From assembly GCF_000244875.1 (NCBI RefSeq), contig NC_016791.1, forward strand, positions 2,237,001 through 2,301,000: a stretch of DNA of 64,000 nucleotides, read 5' to 3'. Source of the DNA: Clostridium sp. BNL1100. Lineage in GTDB: Bacteria; Bacillota; Clostridia; Acetivibrionales; DSM-1351. Below are positions 45,002-53,617 of this stretch, piece after piece. The notes beneath the pieces were generated by a model. That model was not told where the DNA came from and did no database searches. It saw only the letters and a list, made by a program, of their open reading frames with translations. A program made the translations under genes and the position numbers. Every line of letters starts with the position of its first letter. Position 1 is the stretch's first letter.

Positions 45002-45474
45002 ATGTTGAACGATCGGCTTGCTGCTCTTGAGAAAGAAAATCCGGAAAAGAATATATCCATTTACGAGATATGTACCCAGTACCCTGGATATTTGTTGGCA
45101 CAGGACACTTTCTATGTCGGCTATATCAAAGGTGTTGGGCGTATGTATAAGGAAACTGCCATAGATACTTACTCGGCAGTGGGTTTACAAAATTATATAC
45201 AGCTAAGGTACCAGTGACAGCAGCAGACATATTAAATGACAGAGTATTACCATTCTTTGAGAACCACATGATACCAGTAATGAGAGTCCTCATAGATAGA
45301 GGGACGGAATACTGCGGAGCATCCGAGAAACACCTGTATGAGTTATTTCTACAGATGAACGACATTGAGTATACAATGACAAAGGCTAAAAGCCCTCAAA
45401 CAAACGGTATCTGCGAGCGTTTTAACCAAACGATTCTGAATGAATTTTATAAACCGCACCCTTCTGGGGTATAA
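45002..45474 (+). mobile_element. Truncated, frameshifted IS481/IS3-like transposase
   Basis: Two overlapping frames carry one protein: 45002-45217 (ending SAVGLQNYIQL after the frame shift) and 45214-45474. Shifting frame at the GGGTTTACAAAA run (~45180-45190) restores SAVG-FTKLYTAKVPVTAADILNDRV. The second part holds the last two DDE residues: Asp in LIDRGTEYCG and Glu in SPQTNGICERFNQTI. The N-terminal DNA-binding domain and the C-terminus are missing and no terminal inverted repeats were found, so the element is dead. Confidence 0.8.
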
Positions 45475-45486
45475 AATAATAAAAAT

Positions 45487-45526
45487 GGGACTGTGCATAT
45501 CAATTTACTATGCAACAGCCCCTTTA
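45487..45526 (+). terminator. Intrinsic terminator after the transposase remnant
   Basis: Stem GGGACTGTGCATA (45487-45499) / TATGCAACAGCCCC (45509-45522) with one mismatch and one bulge, then TTTATT. Confidence 0.6.
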
Positions 45527-45645
45527 TTATACAATAAATTAAAACCAAACAATTATATTAAGAAAAAGTTATTAAGTATCATTTAATTCTTCTATCGACA
45601 TACACCACAAACACCCAAATATCAGCGTTTTGTGACTCTAAGTGC

Positions 45646-46656
45646 TTAATTATTATAAATACAGAAGCAAGATTGGTAAGTGTAACTATCATTTCCAAAA
45701 GATCCTATCCTGCCTGCAGGTGCATTATTTGTGTATCCAGAAGCAACTCTCATCTGAGAAGCACCATCGCCATCAAGGTTTACTGCATAGTCACAACCTA
45801 ATTTCACCATTAACTTTGCACCGCTTACAAAATCCATATTACCAGCAACCACCATAACAAATGAACCATCCTGCTTATGACCTAAGAATGTTCTATTATT
45901 TCCGCTTTTACCAGAGTCTACTGTTGTACCAGGATTATTGTGTAACGTACTATTTTTCAATGTTAAGTCAGATCCATCTGCAATTCGTAAACCTCCATCC
46001 GAAGTATCATAAACTGCTTGGTCGAATACAGATTTTCCATTATATACCAAACAGTTGGTTGATGGCATTATTGTATCAATAGATGGTAAAGCATCAGCCA
46101 AAGTCTTTTTTGTGAACCATCTTATAGTTGCAGTTTTTATAGTTGAACCTTGGACAGGCTTTTTAATAACAAAACAAGGGAAAAATTGAAAGTCCATTTC
46201 TAGTAAATCTGAAATATTAGATGTAATTTTTTGAGCTGTTTGACCCCATATACCATTTTGGTAGAATACCCCATTAAAATATCCTAAACCTAAAACTTGT
46301 GCTACTGTTCCATAGCCATTTTGAACATTTCCATTAACTTTTGCAATTACAGTTTTATTTGGAATATTCAGAGTAACTAATGTTGCTGCAGGTGAAACAA
46401 AAAATGGTGAACCGCTCTGAGTGGAAGGATTTGACTTGAATATTTCAACAGGATAGCTATTTGTTACTCCGTTCAAAGTAAGAGTATAAGTTCTAATATT
46501 CAAATAGTTATAAATAGTATTATCTGATAATGTTCCAACATTAGAAGGATTTCCATCTGTAGTTACCGCCGCATACGCCTGTGTTAAACAAAGAGATATT
46601 ACTAAAACAAAACTAGTTAATAAAGCTATTGCTTTTTTGAAAATAATTTTTTTCAT
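45646..46656 (-). CDS. Secreted phosphodiester glycosidase family (NAGPA) protein
   Basis: 336 residues with a signal peptide (1-30, ending TQAYA). The second half matches the NAGPA domain (human uncovering enzyme family): RTFLGHKQDGSFVMVV (~254-269) and KLMVKLGCDYAVNLDGDGASQM (the core, ~282-303; the LDGDGAS motif is the active-site signature). Family members cleave GlcNAc-1-phosphodiester bonds, in bacteria perhaps in wall teichoic acids or exopolysaccharide. Last of four consecutive secreted-protein genes on this strand; starts behind AAGGAGGGG. Confidence 0.85.
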   Translation of the reverse strand: MKKIIFKKAIALLTSFVLVISLCLTQAYAAVTTDGNPSNVGTLSDNTIYNYLNIRTYTLTLNGVTNSYPVEIFKSNPSTQSGSPFFVSPAATLVTLNIPNKTVIAKVNGNVQNGYGTVAQVLGLGYFNGVFYQNGIWGQTAQKITSNISDLLEMDFQFFPCFVIKKPVQGSTIKTATIRWFTKKTLADALPSIDTIMPSTNCLVYNGKSVFDQAVYDTSDGGLRIADGSDLTLKNSTLHNNPGTTVDSGKSGNNRTFLGHKQDGSFVMVVAGNMDFVSGAKLMVKLGCDYAVNLDGDGASQMRVASGYTNNAPAGRIGSFGNDSYTYQSCFCIYNN

Positions 46657-46701
46657 AATTTGATTCCCCTCCTTTTTACTTTGTTCACTGACTAATATTT
46701 T

Positions 46702-47853
46702 CTAATTAACGTTCACATAATTTTTTATATGGCCACCAGAATCACCGATCAGTATCTTTTTTAAGTTTACTGTTTTTGTACTATTTGCACCAACTGTATA
46801 TGTCAGGGTTGCTATTCCATTGTAAGAAGGTGTGCGTAGAAGACTTAAAAGTGATGGTGTGGAGTTATCATATACAAGGTATCGATCGTCAAAGTTTATT
46901 GTAATTGTTCTTGATGAACTTCCAGAATTCTTAATTACATAAGTGTCATTATATTCGACAGCCCAATTAGCGATATTATAATTAATATCATATGTTCTGT
47001 ATGAGCCATCACTCTGTTTTTCCTTTATATTTAACATATCATTCCAAACATTTCTTTCTGATACCGAATCACCCGCATACCCTGCGTTTGTGAACCAAGT
47101 ATTACTTGTTTGATTCCGATAAGTTACTGGCAAATAACCTGTAGTGGAGTTATTAATCTCCCATGAATACGTGTTACTTACACTGGGAAAAACCGCTGTT
47201 CCACTTGATTGATTAACACCTATTCCCTTATATGTAAAGTATCCTCCTTGCTCAGACTTATGTCCTTCATATATTGATGTTGAACTAATAGAATTCCTAT
47301 ACAAATATTCGGACACTTGAACAGGACCACTTACTGTAAACTTGGCAAGTGCATTAAGAACAGTATGATAAGGAACAGTTACCGAATACATAATATCCTG
47401 AGTGCCTCCTGCTGGTATTGTGTAGCTATAATTTAGTGTACTATTTGAATAAAAGTCCTTAAATGCCTGAATTCCATGTGATTCGGTATTAGCTTGACTT
47501 GCCCTTTTAATTATAGTTAAAGTTATTGGTGAGCTACCAGTATTTTTTGCTCTTAGACAAGCAACGAAGCTTCCTCCACTTGTATCACAATGATTTGCAT
47601 GTTCAGCATAGAACTGAGCGGTACCTGAAGCAATATTCTCCTGAAAAACAATATGATTCCCTAGATTAGCATCGGCTAAATCACTATCTTCAACCCATTC
47701 TGGGTTATTACAATAAAGAAAAGTCCCTGGTTGTGATGTACTATAGCTGATATTACTTGCTGTACCCACTGTTGCATAACTTGTACTGTATAAAGAGAAA
47801 ATTACGATATACATTATTGCTAAAATAAAAAGCTTTTTATTACCTTTTAACAT
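46702..47853 (-). CDS. Secreted protein of unknown function, beta-rich
   Basis: 383 residues with a signal peptide (1-27, ending TSYA). The mature part is rich in Ser, Thr, Tyr and Asn and appears all-beta: LRAKNTGSSPITLTIIKRAS, YTIPAGGTQDIMYSVTVPYH and YVIKNSGSSSRTITINFDD look like CARDB or Ig-like strands. No catalytic motif was recognised. It may be a surface or matrix protein exported with its neighbours. Start ATG after AAAGGAG. Confidence 0.75.
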   Translation of the reverse strand: MLKGNKKLFILAIMYIVIFSLYSTSYATVGTASNISYSTSQPGTFLYCNNPEWVEDSDLADANLGNHIVFQENIASGTAQFYAEHANHCDTSGGSFVACLRAKNTGSSPITLTIIKRASQANTESHGIQAFKDFYSNSTLNYSYTIPAGGTQDIMYSVTVPYHTVLNALAKFTVSGPVQVSEYLYRNSISSTSIYEGHKSEQGGYFTYKGIGVNQSSGTAVFPSVSNTYSWEINNSTTGYLPVTYRNQTSNTWFTNAGYAGDSVSERNVWNDMLNIKEKQSDGSYRTYDINYNIANWAVEYNDTYVIKNSGSSSRTITINFDDRYLVYDNSTPSLLSLLRTPSYNGIATLTYTVGANSTKTVNLKKILIGDSGGHIKNYVNVN

Positions 47854-48085
47854 ACGGTATTTCTCCTTTCAAATCAACTAACTTTATGCCTAAAATTCGT
47901 ATACGGAATTAAAAAATTAAATTTCCCAGAAAATCACATTGATCCATCGTATCATGCATATAAAATTGTGAATTATTGTATGATGTTAAAAACTTATCCC
48001 GAATGGTACTTTGGTGGACACTCCTCTGGGAAATATTAAGTTTATTTGGTACTGCCGTGGATTAACCCTGTCATCTTGTGATTTA

Positions 48086-48418
48086 CTAATAGTTAATTGT
48101 TAAATACTCTCCATAAACATATCCAACAATACCAGAATCCTTTAATCTTACGAGAACCCATCCTCCAATTAAACCTTCTACATATACCTCGGTACCATAG
48201 CTAATTGCATATATTATACTTGAATTCAAACTCGGTTCCTTTCTGACATTTAATCCTAAAGGTGTATTTACCACTCCAGTGCGATTAGTGTATTCCATTA
48301 CTTTACTTGGTAAACCAGACATCTCTTTTGTATTTGCTGCAAATGCAGGGTTCATTGCACCCAAAACTGCAATCAAGGTAAATACAGATAATCCTATCTT
48401 TATTTTTTTTGATAACAT
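48086..48418 (-). CDS. Small secreted bacterial SH3-domain protein
   Basis: 110 residues: signal peptide (1-28, ending PAFAA), then one SH3b domain (~50-108): LGLNVRKEPSLNSSIIYAISYGTEVYV and GWVLVRLKDSGIVGYVYGEYL. SH3b domains bind cell-wall peptides. Lacks any catalytic domain, so may act as a targeting subunit or inhibitor for the neighbouring P60-like enzyme, which itself lacks SH3. Start ATG after GGAAGGAGG. Confidence 0.85.
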   Translation of the reverse strand: MLSKKIKIGLSVFTLIAVLGAMNPAFAANTKEMSGLPSKVMEYTNRTGVVNTPLGLNVRKEPSLNSSIIYAISYGTEVYVEGLIGGWVLVRLKDSGIVGYVYGEYLTINY

Positions 48419-48566
48419 AGAGACTCCTCCTTCCTATTAAAAATTCCAACGAATTAAATTTTATTTGTATCCGTAAAATAAAGAATTGAGTGCTCTTTCA
48501 GTTTTATTAACTAACAAATTCAATGCTGAGTCATCTATACATGTTTTACAAATTACCAGTTTTCTA

Positions 48567-49583
48567 CTAATATTTCGAAATTGGTCTATATAGACCACTC
48601 GCCATCTGACTATATGTATGATATGAGTAAACAGGTAGCGTTGGTGTCTGTTCAAAAGCCCAAACATATGAGCCACTAGAATTATTTGTATCTATTACAA
48701 ACATATGCTCTCCTGTTACAACAACATCACCTTCTTGTAATGATGCATACGAACTAATAAGATCGCTTGTACTTGGGCTGTTAACATTATAACTTCCAAC
48801 CTTTCTATATGTATTATTTGCTACACCATTTATAAAATCATAAGTTGTTTGAGGGTATATTCCCCATGCAAAGCTTGAAAAACCGGAACAGTCATTGCCG
48901 TACCTAGGCATTGTTTTAGTACCATTGCTCCACGGTGTGTAAAAGTCACTATATGACATTGCATAGTAAAAACCAGTTTCATCAACTTGCATATTTCTGT
49001 CCGTCGTAGTATAAGGTACACCATAATACATTGTCCCTGCTGTAAAGTATCCATTTACACTTGAATTATATTTAGGTAAGTTGCGTGTTGGAGTCCATGC
49101 ATAGTTTAGCATACGGCTAGCTTTACCTGTAATATCATCTCTCCAAGTACTTGCTGCCATTACTGATTCATTAGATGATTTTTTTATCGAATGATTTAAT
49201 TTTTCGTAATTTATATCATTTAGCACTTTTACATCAATTGTTTGTTTAAACCCTTCATAAGAAACGCTAACTTTTACAGTTCCCTTTCCCATTGCAAGCA
49301 GCCTACCGTTTTCGGCATAAACAATGTCGGTATTATCACTTTTCCATATCGCATCCTCATTTATATTTACTGAAGACCCATTTGGAAATGTTGCTATGGC
49401 ATTCACATATTCAGAAAAACCCTTGTTTTGGATTTGAACAAAATATTTATCAAGATTAAAATTAACCATATTGCTTTGTTTATCAGAGTAGTTCTCTTTG
49501 GCAAAAGCGTTTGAAAATAAAAAAGTACACGTTAAGATAATACCCATGAATAAACTAATTTGCTTCTTTTTACTAATTGTCAT
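48567..49583 (-). CDS. Secreted Ig-like plus NlpC/P60-like cysteine hydrolase
   Basis: 338 residues. Signal peptide (1-28). Residues ~40-125 form a Big2-type Ig domain (VNINEDAIWKSDNTDIVYAENGRLLAMGKGTVKVSV in sequence, cited as its two core strands WKSDNTDIV and GRLLAMGKGTVKVSV). The C-terminal ~190 residues carry an NlpC/P60-like site: Cys in GNDCSGFSSFAWG (~233) and His in GEHMFVIDTN (~291). Probably a wall peptidase or amidase. First of the secreted set below the AgrC/AgrA-like genes. Confidence 0.82.
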   Translation of the reverse strand: MTISKKKQISLFMGIILTCTFLFSNAFAKENYSDKQSNMVNFNLDKYFVQIQNKGFSEYVNAIATFPNGSSVNINEDAIWKSDNTDIVYAENGRLLAMGKGTVKVSVSYEGFKQTIDVKVLNDINYEKLNHSIKKSSNESVMAASTWRDDITGKASRMLNYAWTPTRNLPKYNSSVNGYFTAGTMYYGVPYTTTDRNMQVDETGFYYAMSYSDFYTPWSNGTKTMPRYGNDCSGFSSFAWGIYPQTTYDFINGVANNTYRKVGSYNVNSPSTSDLISSYASLQEGDVVVTGEHMFVIDTNNSSGSYVWAFEQTPTLPVYSYHTYSQMASGLYRPISKY

Positions 49584-49729
49584 ATTTTACCCTCCTTATA
49601 ATAACTTTCATTTACTTGTATTTTCGTACTTAATCTTAGAATTTCATATCAATCCGAAAGCTTAGTTTGGACAAATATTGAACATTAGTATAATATTGGA
49701 TTATATTGGGTAACCTTCGACTAGCATAA

Positions 49730-49876
49730 TTATATATGTAGGTCGAACTTGTAATTATTGATTCTTATATAAACAAATCCATGTCTTAAAATGTGGCAAT
49801 TGTGTTTCTTAGCTAAATGTGATACTCGCGTTTTGCTAGCGATATCTCAGTCTGGAGATCTTATACATACTATCAT
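49730..49876 (-). other. Ribosome-site-led micro-ORF, TGA then open frame
   Basis: In the 457-base gap between the kinase gene and the secreted-protein genes, AGAGGTGATGATTTA precedes ATG 49876, opening a 9-codon frame (MIVCIRSPD) ended by TGA at 49847. The same frame then runs 38 codons (…SKTRVSHLAKKHNCHILR…) to TAA at 49730. The TGA region can fold (GATATCGC / GCGAGTATC). It may be a leader, a decayed small gene or chance. The rest of the gap (49584-50040) shows no gene. Confidence 0.25.
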
Positions 49877-50040
49877 TAAATCATCACCTCTTTTATTAAC
49901 TTTTTGGCCTTTTAATGATTGAATTTTACTAAGATTCGCCCTGTTGAAGACAATCTTATTCTAATAAATTAAAAAGGTTATTTGGAAATGTTGTTACAAA
50001 ATGTTAGATTTTCATTGTGAAATGTAAAAATATATAGGCT

Positions 50041-51354
50041 TTATAATATTGATTTGCTTATTATTAGTTCCTGGCTTATAACATCATTCTTCAATGTAGT
50101 ATTAAATAGAACATTAGGATATGTTCTAATAATATTCATAACATGCCAAAGGCCAAACCCTCTGCCCTCGCCTTTCGTAGACCACCCCTGCTCAAATATT
50201 CTATCAACTTCAATCAGGCCTGTAGAGTTTTGGATTAAAAATATCAGGGTATTTTCAATTGTTTCAACTTTTATTTTTACAAATCCGTTTTCTATCTCGG
50301 ATGCAGACTCCAAGGCATTGTCAACCAGAACACCAAGGCAGTCGCATAGATCCCCGATTTTCATCCCGCTGACACAAATCTCATTATCAACGATAATATT
50401 ACAATACACTCCATTTTCGCGCATCGCATCAAGCTTGCTTAAAAATAGGCCTATAATCCCAGGCTCATTGATTTTCTTTAACATGGATATATTGTGAAGT
50501 CCAATGGTTGTCTGTTTCTTTCTTATCTCATTCACAAAGTCGGTCAGTCCCTCCCATTTACCGAATTCAATATAACCAGACATTGTCGCCAGCATATTAT
50601 CAAAATTGTGTTTAAACGCAGATAATTGGTTGACTATGTCTCCTAATGATTTGTTATAGTGTTTTTGATATTCTAATTCCTGTTCTCTTTTAGTGAATTT
50701 TGTTATGAAATATAGAAAGACTATATTCATTAATAAAAAGAATATTGAAGTTCCAATGCTTACAACCATTTCACCAACATTTAGTCTATTTGCCTGAGCA
50801 ATCATGGTGTTAACTGTCGTTATACTAATAGTACTAATTCCATATACTGTAATAAGCAATTCATGCTTTTTATTCTTTATTGTACCAATGAGTTTAACTG
50901 AAAGTAGCTTTTTTGATATTATCAGAACAAGTAGCATAATAGGATATACGCCTAATGAGATCAAAATTTGTGCCAGTATACTGTTTTTGAAAGCTGTTAT
51001 AAAATCACCCTTAATATAGGTAAGTATAGTCATTACAATCATTTCACCACTGTATGTTGCGGCAAAATACACGATCATCCCTATTAATGTCTGGAGAAAT
51101 GAAGCATGAAACAGTAGCCAAACGAAAAATGTACATGTTACTACTTGAGCTAAACTAATGCTATACTGTAGTAAAATGTTATTATAATAATTTTCCATAA
51201 ACGCATAAAATGTTAATACGAAACTTAATCCTATAGTAATCGTACCTAATATTATTCTTCTATAGTCAATTTTTATTTTAGCAAATACAACAGCATACAT
51301 AATTAAGATGAATGCATCTATTAAATTAATTACAATTCTTACAATGGGGTTCAT
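50041..51354 (-). CDS. AgrC-like membrane sensor histidine kinase (GHKL type)
   Basis: 437 residues from ATG 51354, which overlaps the response-regulator stop (ATGA). Six to seven membrane helices fill residues 1-215, as in peptide-sensing AgrC/BlpH kinases. The phospho-acceptor His lies in QLSAFKHNFDNMLATMSGY (~245), and an HATPase_c_5 domain follows (DLCDCLGVLVDNALESA, then EQGWSTKGEGRGFGLWHVMN). No agrB or agrD is in the window, so the signal is unknown. The genes downstream encode secreted wall proteins. Confidence 0.88.
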   Translation of the reverse strand: MNPIVRIVINLIDAFILIMYAVVFAKIKIDYRRIILGTITIGLSFVLTFYAFMENYYNNILLQYSISLAQVVTCTFFVWLLFHASFLQTLIGMIVYFAATYSGEMIVMTILTYIKGDFITAFKNSILAQILISLGVYPIMLLVLIISKKLLSVKLIGTIKNKKHELLITVYGISTISITTVNTMIAQANRLNVGEMVVSIGTSIFFLLMNIVFLYFITKFTKREQELEYQKHYNKSLGDIVNQLSAFKHNFDNMLATMSGYIEFGKWEGLTDFVNEIRKKQTTIGLHNISMLKKINEPGIIGLFLSKLDAMRENGVYCNIIVDNEICVSGMKIGDLCDCLGVLVDNALESASEIENGFVKIKVETIENTLIFLIQNSTGLIEVDRIFEQGWSTKGEGRGFGLWHVMNIIRTYPNVLFNTTLKNDVISQELIISKSIL

Positions 51355-52079
51355 AAGCAAAGCCCTTTTCTGTATTTTCTACTCATGTAACACACCTTAC
51401 CAGTTACAAGTTCTATTTCAAGTTTATTAAATCTTATTTCTCTGATATATGCAGTATTTACTATAAAGCTTTTATGACACCTTAAAAAATTTTTGTCATT
51501 TGCAAATATCTCTTCAAAGTATTCAAGCGCCAGATAACAACAATATTGTCCGTTGAAAGTATATATTAAAGCCTTATTCCCCTGTTTTTCAATTAGTAGG
51601 ATTTCATACTTTTTTATAAACAGTTCTTTATACCCGGATTTGATAGTTAATAAACTGCTATCCTCTGTCTTACTATTAATTAATTCATCCCTCAAATCAT
51701 TGAATATATCTAATAAGCATCTGTTAACCTGTTCTTTCGTTACAGGCTTTGGGAGAAAATCATATGCATGAGATTTAAATGCGAGTAATACATATTTTGT
51801 GTGTTGAGTGACAAAAACAATATAAGGTTTTTTCAGCCTTTGCTTTATTTCATGAGCAAGTTCTATCCCGTTTATTTTCGAATTTAGGTCTATATCAATA
51901 AAGAAAATATTGGGCTTGTCCTTCTTAATATACTTTTCAACCTCGCTTGGAAATCGAGTTCTTAATATGATTTGCCCTTCAAGATTGTTCATCCATAAGC
52001 AATCTTGGATATATGCAGAAATAACCTCTAGGTATTCAGAATTATCCTCTAATACTACAATATTCAACATTTGCTTCAT
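51351..52079 (-). CDS. AgrA-like response regulator with LytTR DNA-binding domain
   Basis: 242 residues. Receiver ~1-125 (IVVLEDNSEYLEVI, phospho-acceptor in IFFIDIDLNSKINGIELA, Lys in FLPKPVTKEQV). LytTR domain ~140-240 (SGYKELFIKKYEILLIEKQG, FLRCHKSFIVNTAYIREI). LytTR regulators bind paired 9-bp repeats upstream of virulence or wall genes. Start is either 52079 or the ATG at 52070; GGAGGG sits 3 or 12 bases away. Cotranscribed with the kinase. Confidence 0.9.
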   Translation of the reverse strand: MKQMLNIVVLEDNSEYLEVISAYIQDCLWMNNLEGQIILRTRFPSEVEKYIKKDKPNIFFIDIDLNSKINGIELAHEIKQRLKKPYIVFVTQHTKYVLLAFKSHAYDFLPKPVTKEQVNRCLLDIFNDLRDELINSKTEDSSLLTIKSGYKELFIKKYEILLIEKQGNKALIYTFNGQYCCYLALEYFEEIFANDKNFLRCHKSFIVNTAYIREIRFNKLEIELVTGKVCYMSRKYRKGLCL

Positions 52080-52197
52080 CGCCCTCCACAGTAGATTATT
52101 TTAATTATTCTAGCATTATTTTGCGTATTGGCTGAACCTTAATATGTCAATACATTGAAATGCAAACGTGAAGAAATTTAATCAGTAAATTTTTGGT

Positions 52198-52269
52198 AAA
52201 CATCTTGGCAGACCCAAGGCAGAAATATCTAAAGAGTTGAAAATGTTTTTATTGAATAAAAATGGCTAA
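52198..52269 (+). pseudogene. Possible C-terminal remnant of a serine recombinase
   Basis: A plus-strand stretch reads KHLGRPKAEISKEL and ends at TAA. The G-K-H-x-G-R-P-K pattern is typical of the start of the DNA-binding tail of resolvase/invertase proteins. The catalytic part is absent and a stop lies a few codons upstream. The surrounding 52080-52938 gap is otherwise AT-rich and holds remnants. Confidence 0.25.
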
Positions 52270-52506
52270 ATACAATTATCCTTTATTTCCGCTGGTAACG
52301 AAGATGTTCCCATCGCCCATATGTATATTATAATGAACTAAAAAAGCATTTTGTGTCTTATCTTGTTATTGAAATGCAGAATTTTTTAAATATTATTTTA
52401 CTTTTAATGAGGCAATAACTGCATATATATTAACAATTAGCAAAAAAACTGATAACAAAAGTCAATAGCTTATTATGCCCCTATACGTAACGGTAAATAT
52501 AGTGCC

Positions 52507-52531
52507 AAAAAAGGTGCTAATAACTAGCACC
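52507..52531 (-). terminator. Orphan minus-strand terminator
   Basis: Stem GGTGCTA (52513-52519) / TAGCACC (52525-52531) with six T on the minus strand (52507-52512). No intact minus-strand gene lies upstream, only the remnant at 52655-52793. Confidence 0.5.
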
Positions 52532-52654
52532 CGGAAAAGTTTTTAAGAGGATTTCTTTTTTAGACTACAAAATGGGTTATAAATCCTAGTAAATTGATTA
52601 TATTCATATTTTATTCTGAATTTTAACGGCAATAAAAATCTTTAGCCTTAAAAT

Positions 52655-52793
52655 TTAAACTTTTGAAGGAAATTCAAATTTTACATTAAATTTACCTTCT
52701 ACATTCTCAAGAATAGCAAAAATATTAAAAGTTGGAGACACTTTGATTTGAACTTTCCCTTTCTTCAACAAGCCTTAAGTCAAAAGAAAACAT
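52655..52793 (-). pseudogene. Remnant of a small gene with a frameshift
   Basis: One frame starts at ATG 52793 (MFSFDLRLVEE…), the overlapping frame continues KKGKVQIKVSPTFNIFAI and VEGKFNVKFEFPSKV to TAA at 52655. A one-base shift in the GAAGAAAGGGAAAG run would join them into a ~45-residue protein with alternating hydrophobic (beta) pattern. The terminator at 52507 fits. Family not recognised. Confidence 0.3.
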
Positions 52794-52944
52794 AAGTATA
52801 ACTTTAAACAATATGGCAAATAACATTTCAACTATTTACGGTACATATTTTTATGCATCTAACTACCTATGAGCAAGGATAACATAATTCTCTAAAACTG
52901 CATATGTTATATAATATAAAACAAATGTTATTGGGGTATTGAAT

Positions 52945-53442
52945 ATGGCTACCTTTGGATTTTTTTCAGGTGTTGTTACAGCAATAAGTAATTTCTGGGC
53001 AGGGGCAGAAGCGCCTTCCGAGTGTTATAAACTAATGTCTGTACAAAATATGGATGGAAACATGGTAAACTTTGTAATAATGCCGACTACCTACTTTGTA
53101 GATCATGTAATGGTGAATATAGGAGATCCCATAACCGGATTTTACGATGCAAATGCTCCTGCTCCACTGATCTACCTTCCGCAATATCGAGCTTTAGTAA
53201 TGGCAAAGGCGTCGGGAAATCAAAATGTTAAGGTTGATTTTTTTAACAGTCAGTTGGTCAGTAGTGATGGTACATTAAAACTTAATATCAGTCCCCTTAC
53301 TGAAATTATTCAAGAAAATGGGCAGGCTTTTACCGGAAACCCGGCAAACAAGAATTTGGTGGTTGTTTATGGAACAGCCAAAATGGGTATCCCTTTCCAA
53401 ACTGTACCCTATAAAATTATTGTTTTATGCACACTTATGTAG
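52945..53442 (+). CDS. Small conserved-looking protein of unknown function
   Basis: 165 residues from ATG 52945 (GGGG 8 bases upstream; a TTG at 52939 is the alternative). No signal peptide or clear membrane helix. Sequence features: ATFGFFSGVVTAISNFW at the start, MDGNMVNFVIMPTTYFVDHVMVNIGD in the middle (beta strands), then GFYDANAPAPLIYLPQYRALVM. The compact beta pattern is reminiscent of an OB-like barrel. I know of no assigned role. It stands alone, convergent with the proline-rich gene downstream. Confidence 0.65.
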   Translation: MATFGFFSGVVTAISNFWAGAEAPSECYKLMSVQNMDGNMVNFVIMPTTYFVDHVMVNIGDPITGFYDANAPAPLIYLPQYRALVMAKASGNQNVKVDFFNSQLVSSDGTLKLNISPLTEIIQENGQAFTGNPANKNLVVVYGTAKMGIPFQTVPYKIIVLCTLM

Positions 53443-53562
53443 AGTAAGATGACTTCGACTTTAATAAATACCATAATTGGTTTGTTTTTCTATTTGTTAA
53501 ATTAATTCAAGCTCCAGTTTGAGTTTTTTTTGAGACAAAGGCAATACTTAAGGCAACTGCTG

Positions 53563-53594
53563 AAAAAACGGAGGTGCTGAAATGTATCAGCACC
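53563..53594 (-). terminator. Intrinsic terminator after the proline-rich protein gene
   Basis: Stem GGTGCTGA (53573-53580) / TCAGCACC (53587-53594), loop of 6, six T on the minus strand (53563-53568). Confidence 0.8.
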
Positions 53595-53617
53595 CGCTTA
53601 AGTACAGGAAGAAAAAA

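Noticed and set aside
49847-49849. TGA in the micro-ORF as selenocysteine
   Set aside because: No SECIS-like hairpin with an apical G/U right after the codon could be argued convincingly, and no Sec-type redox motif surrounds it.
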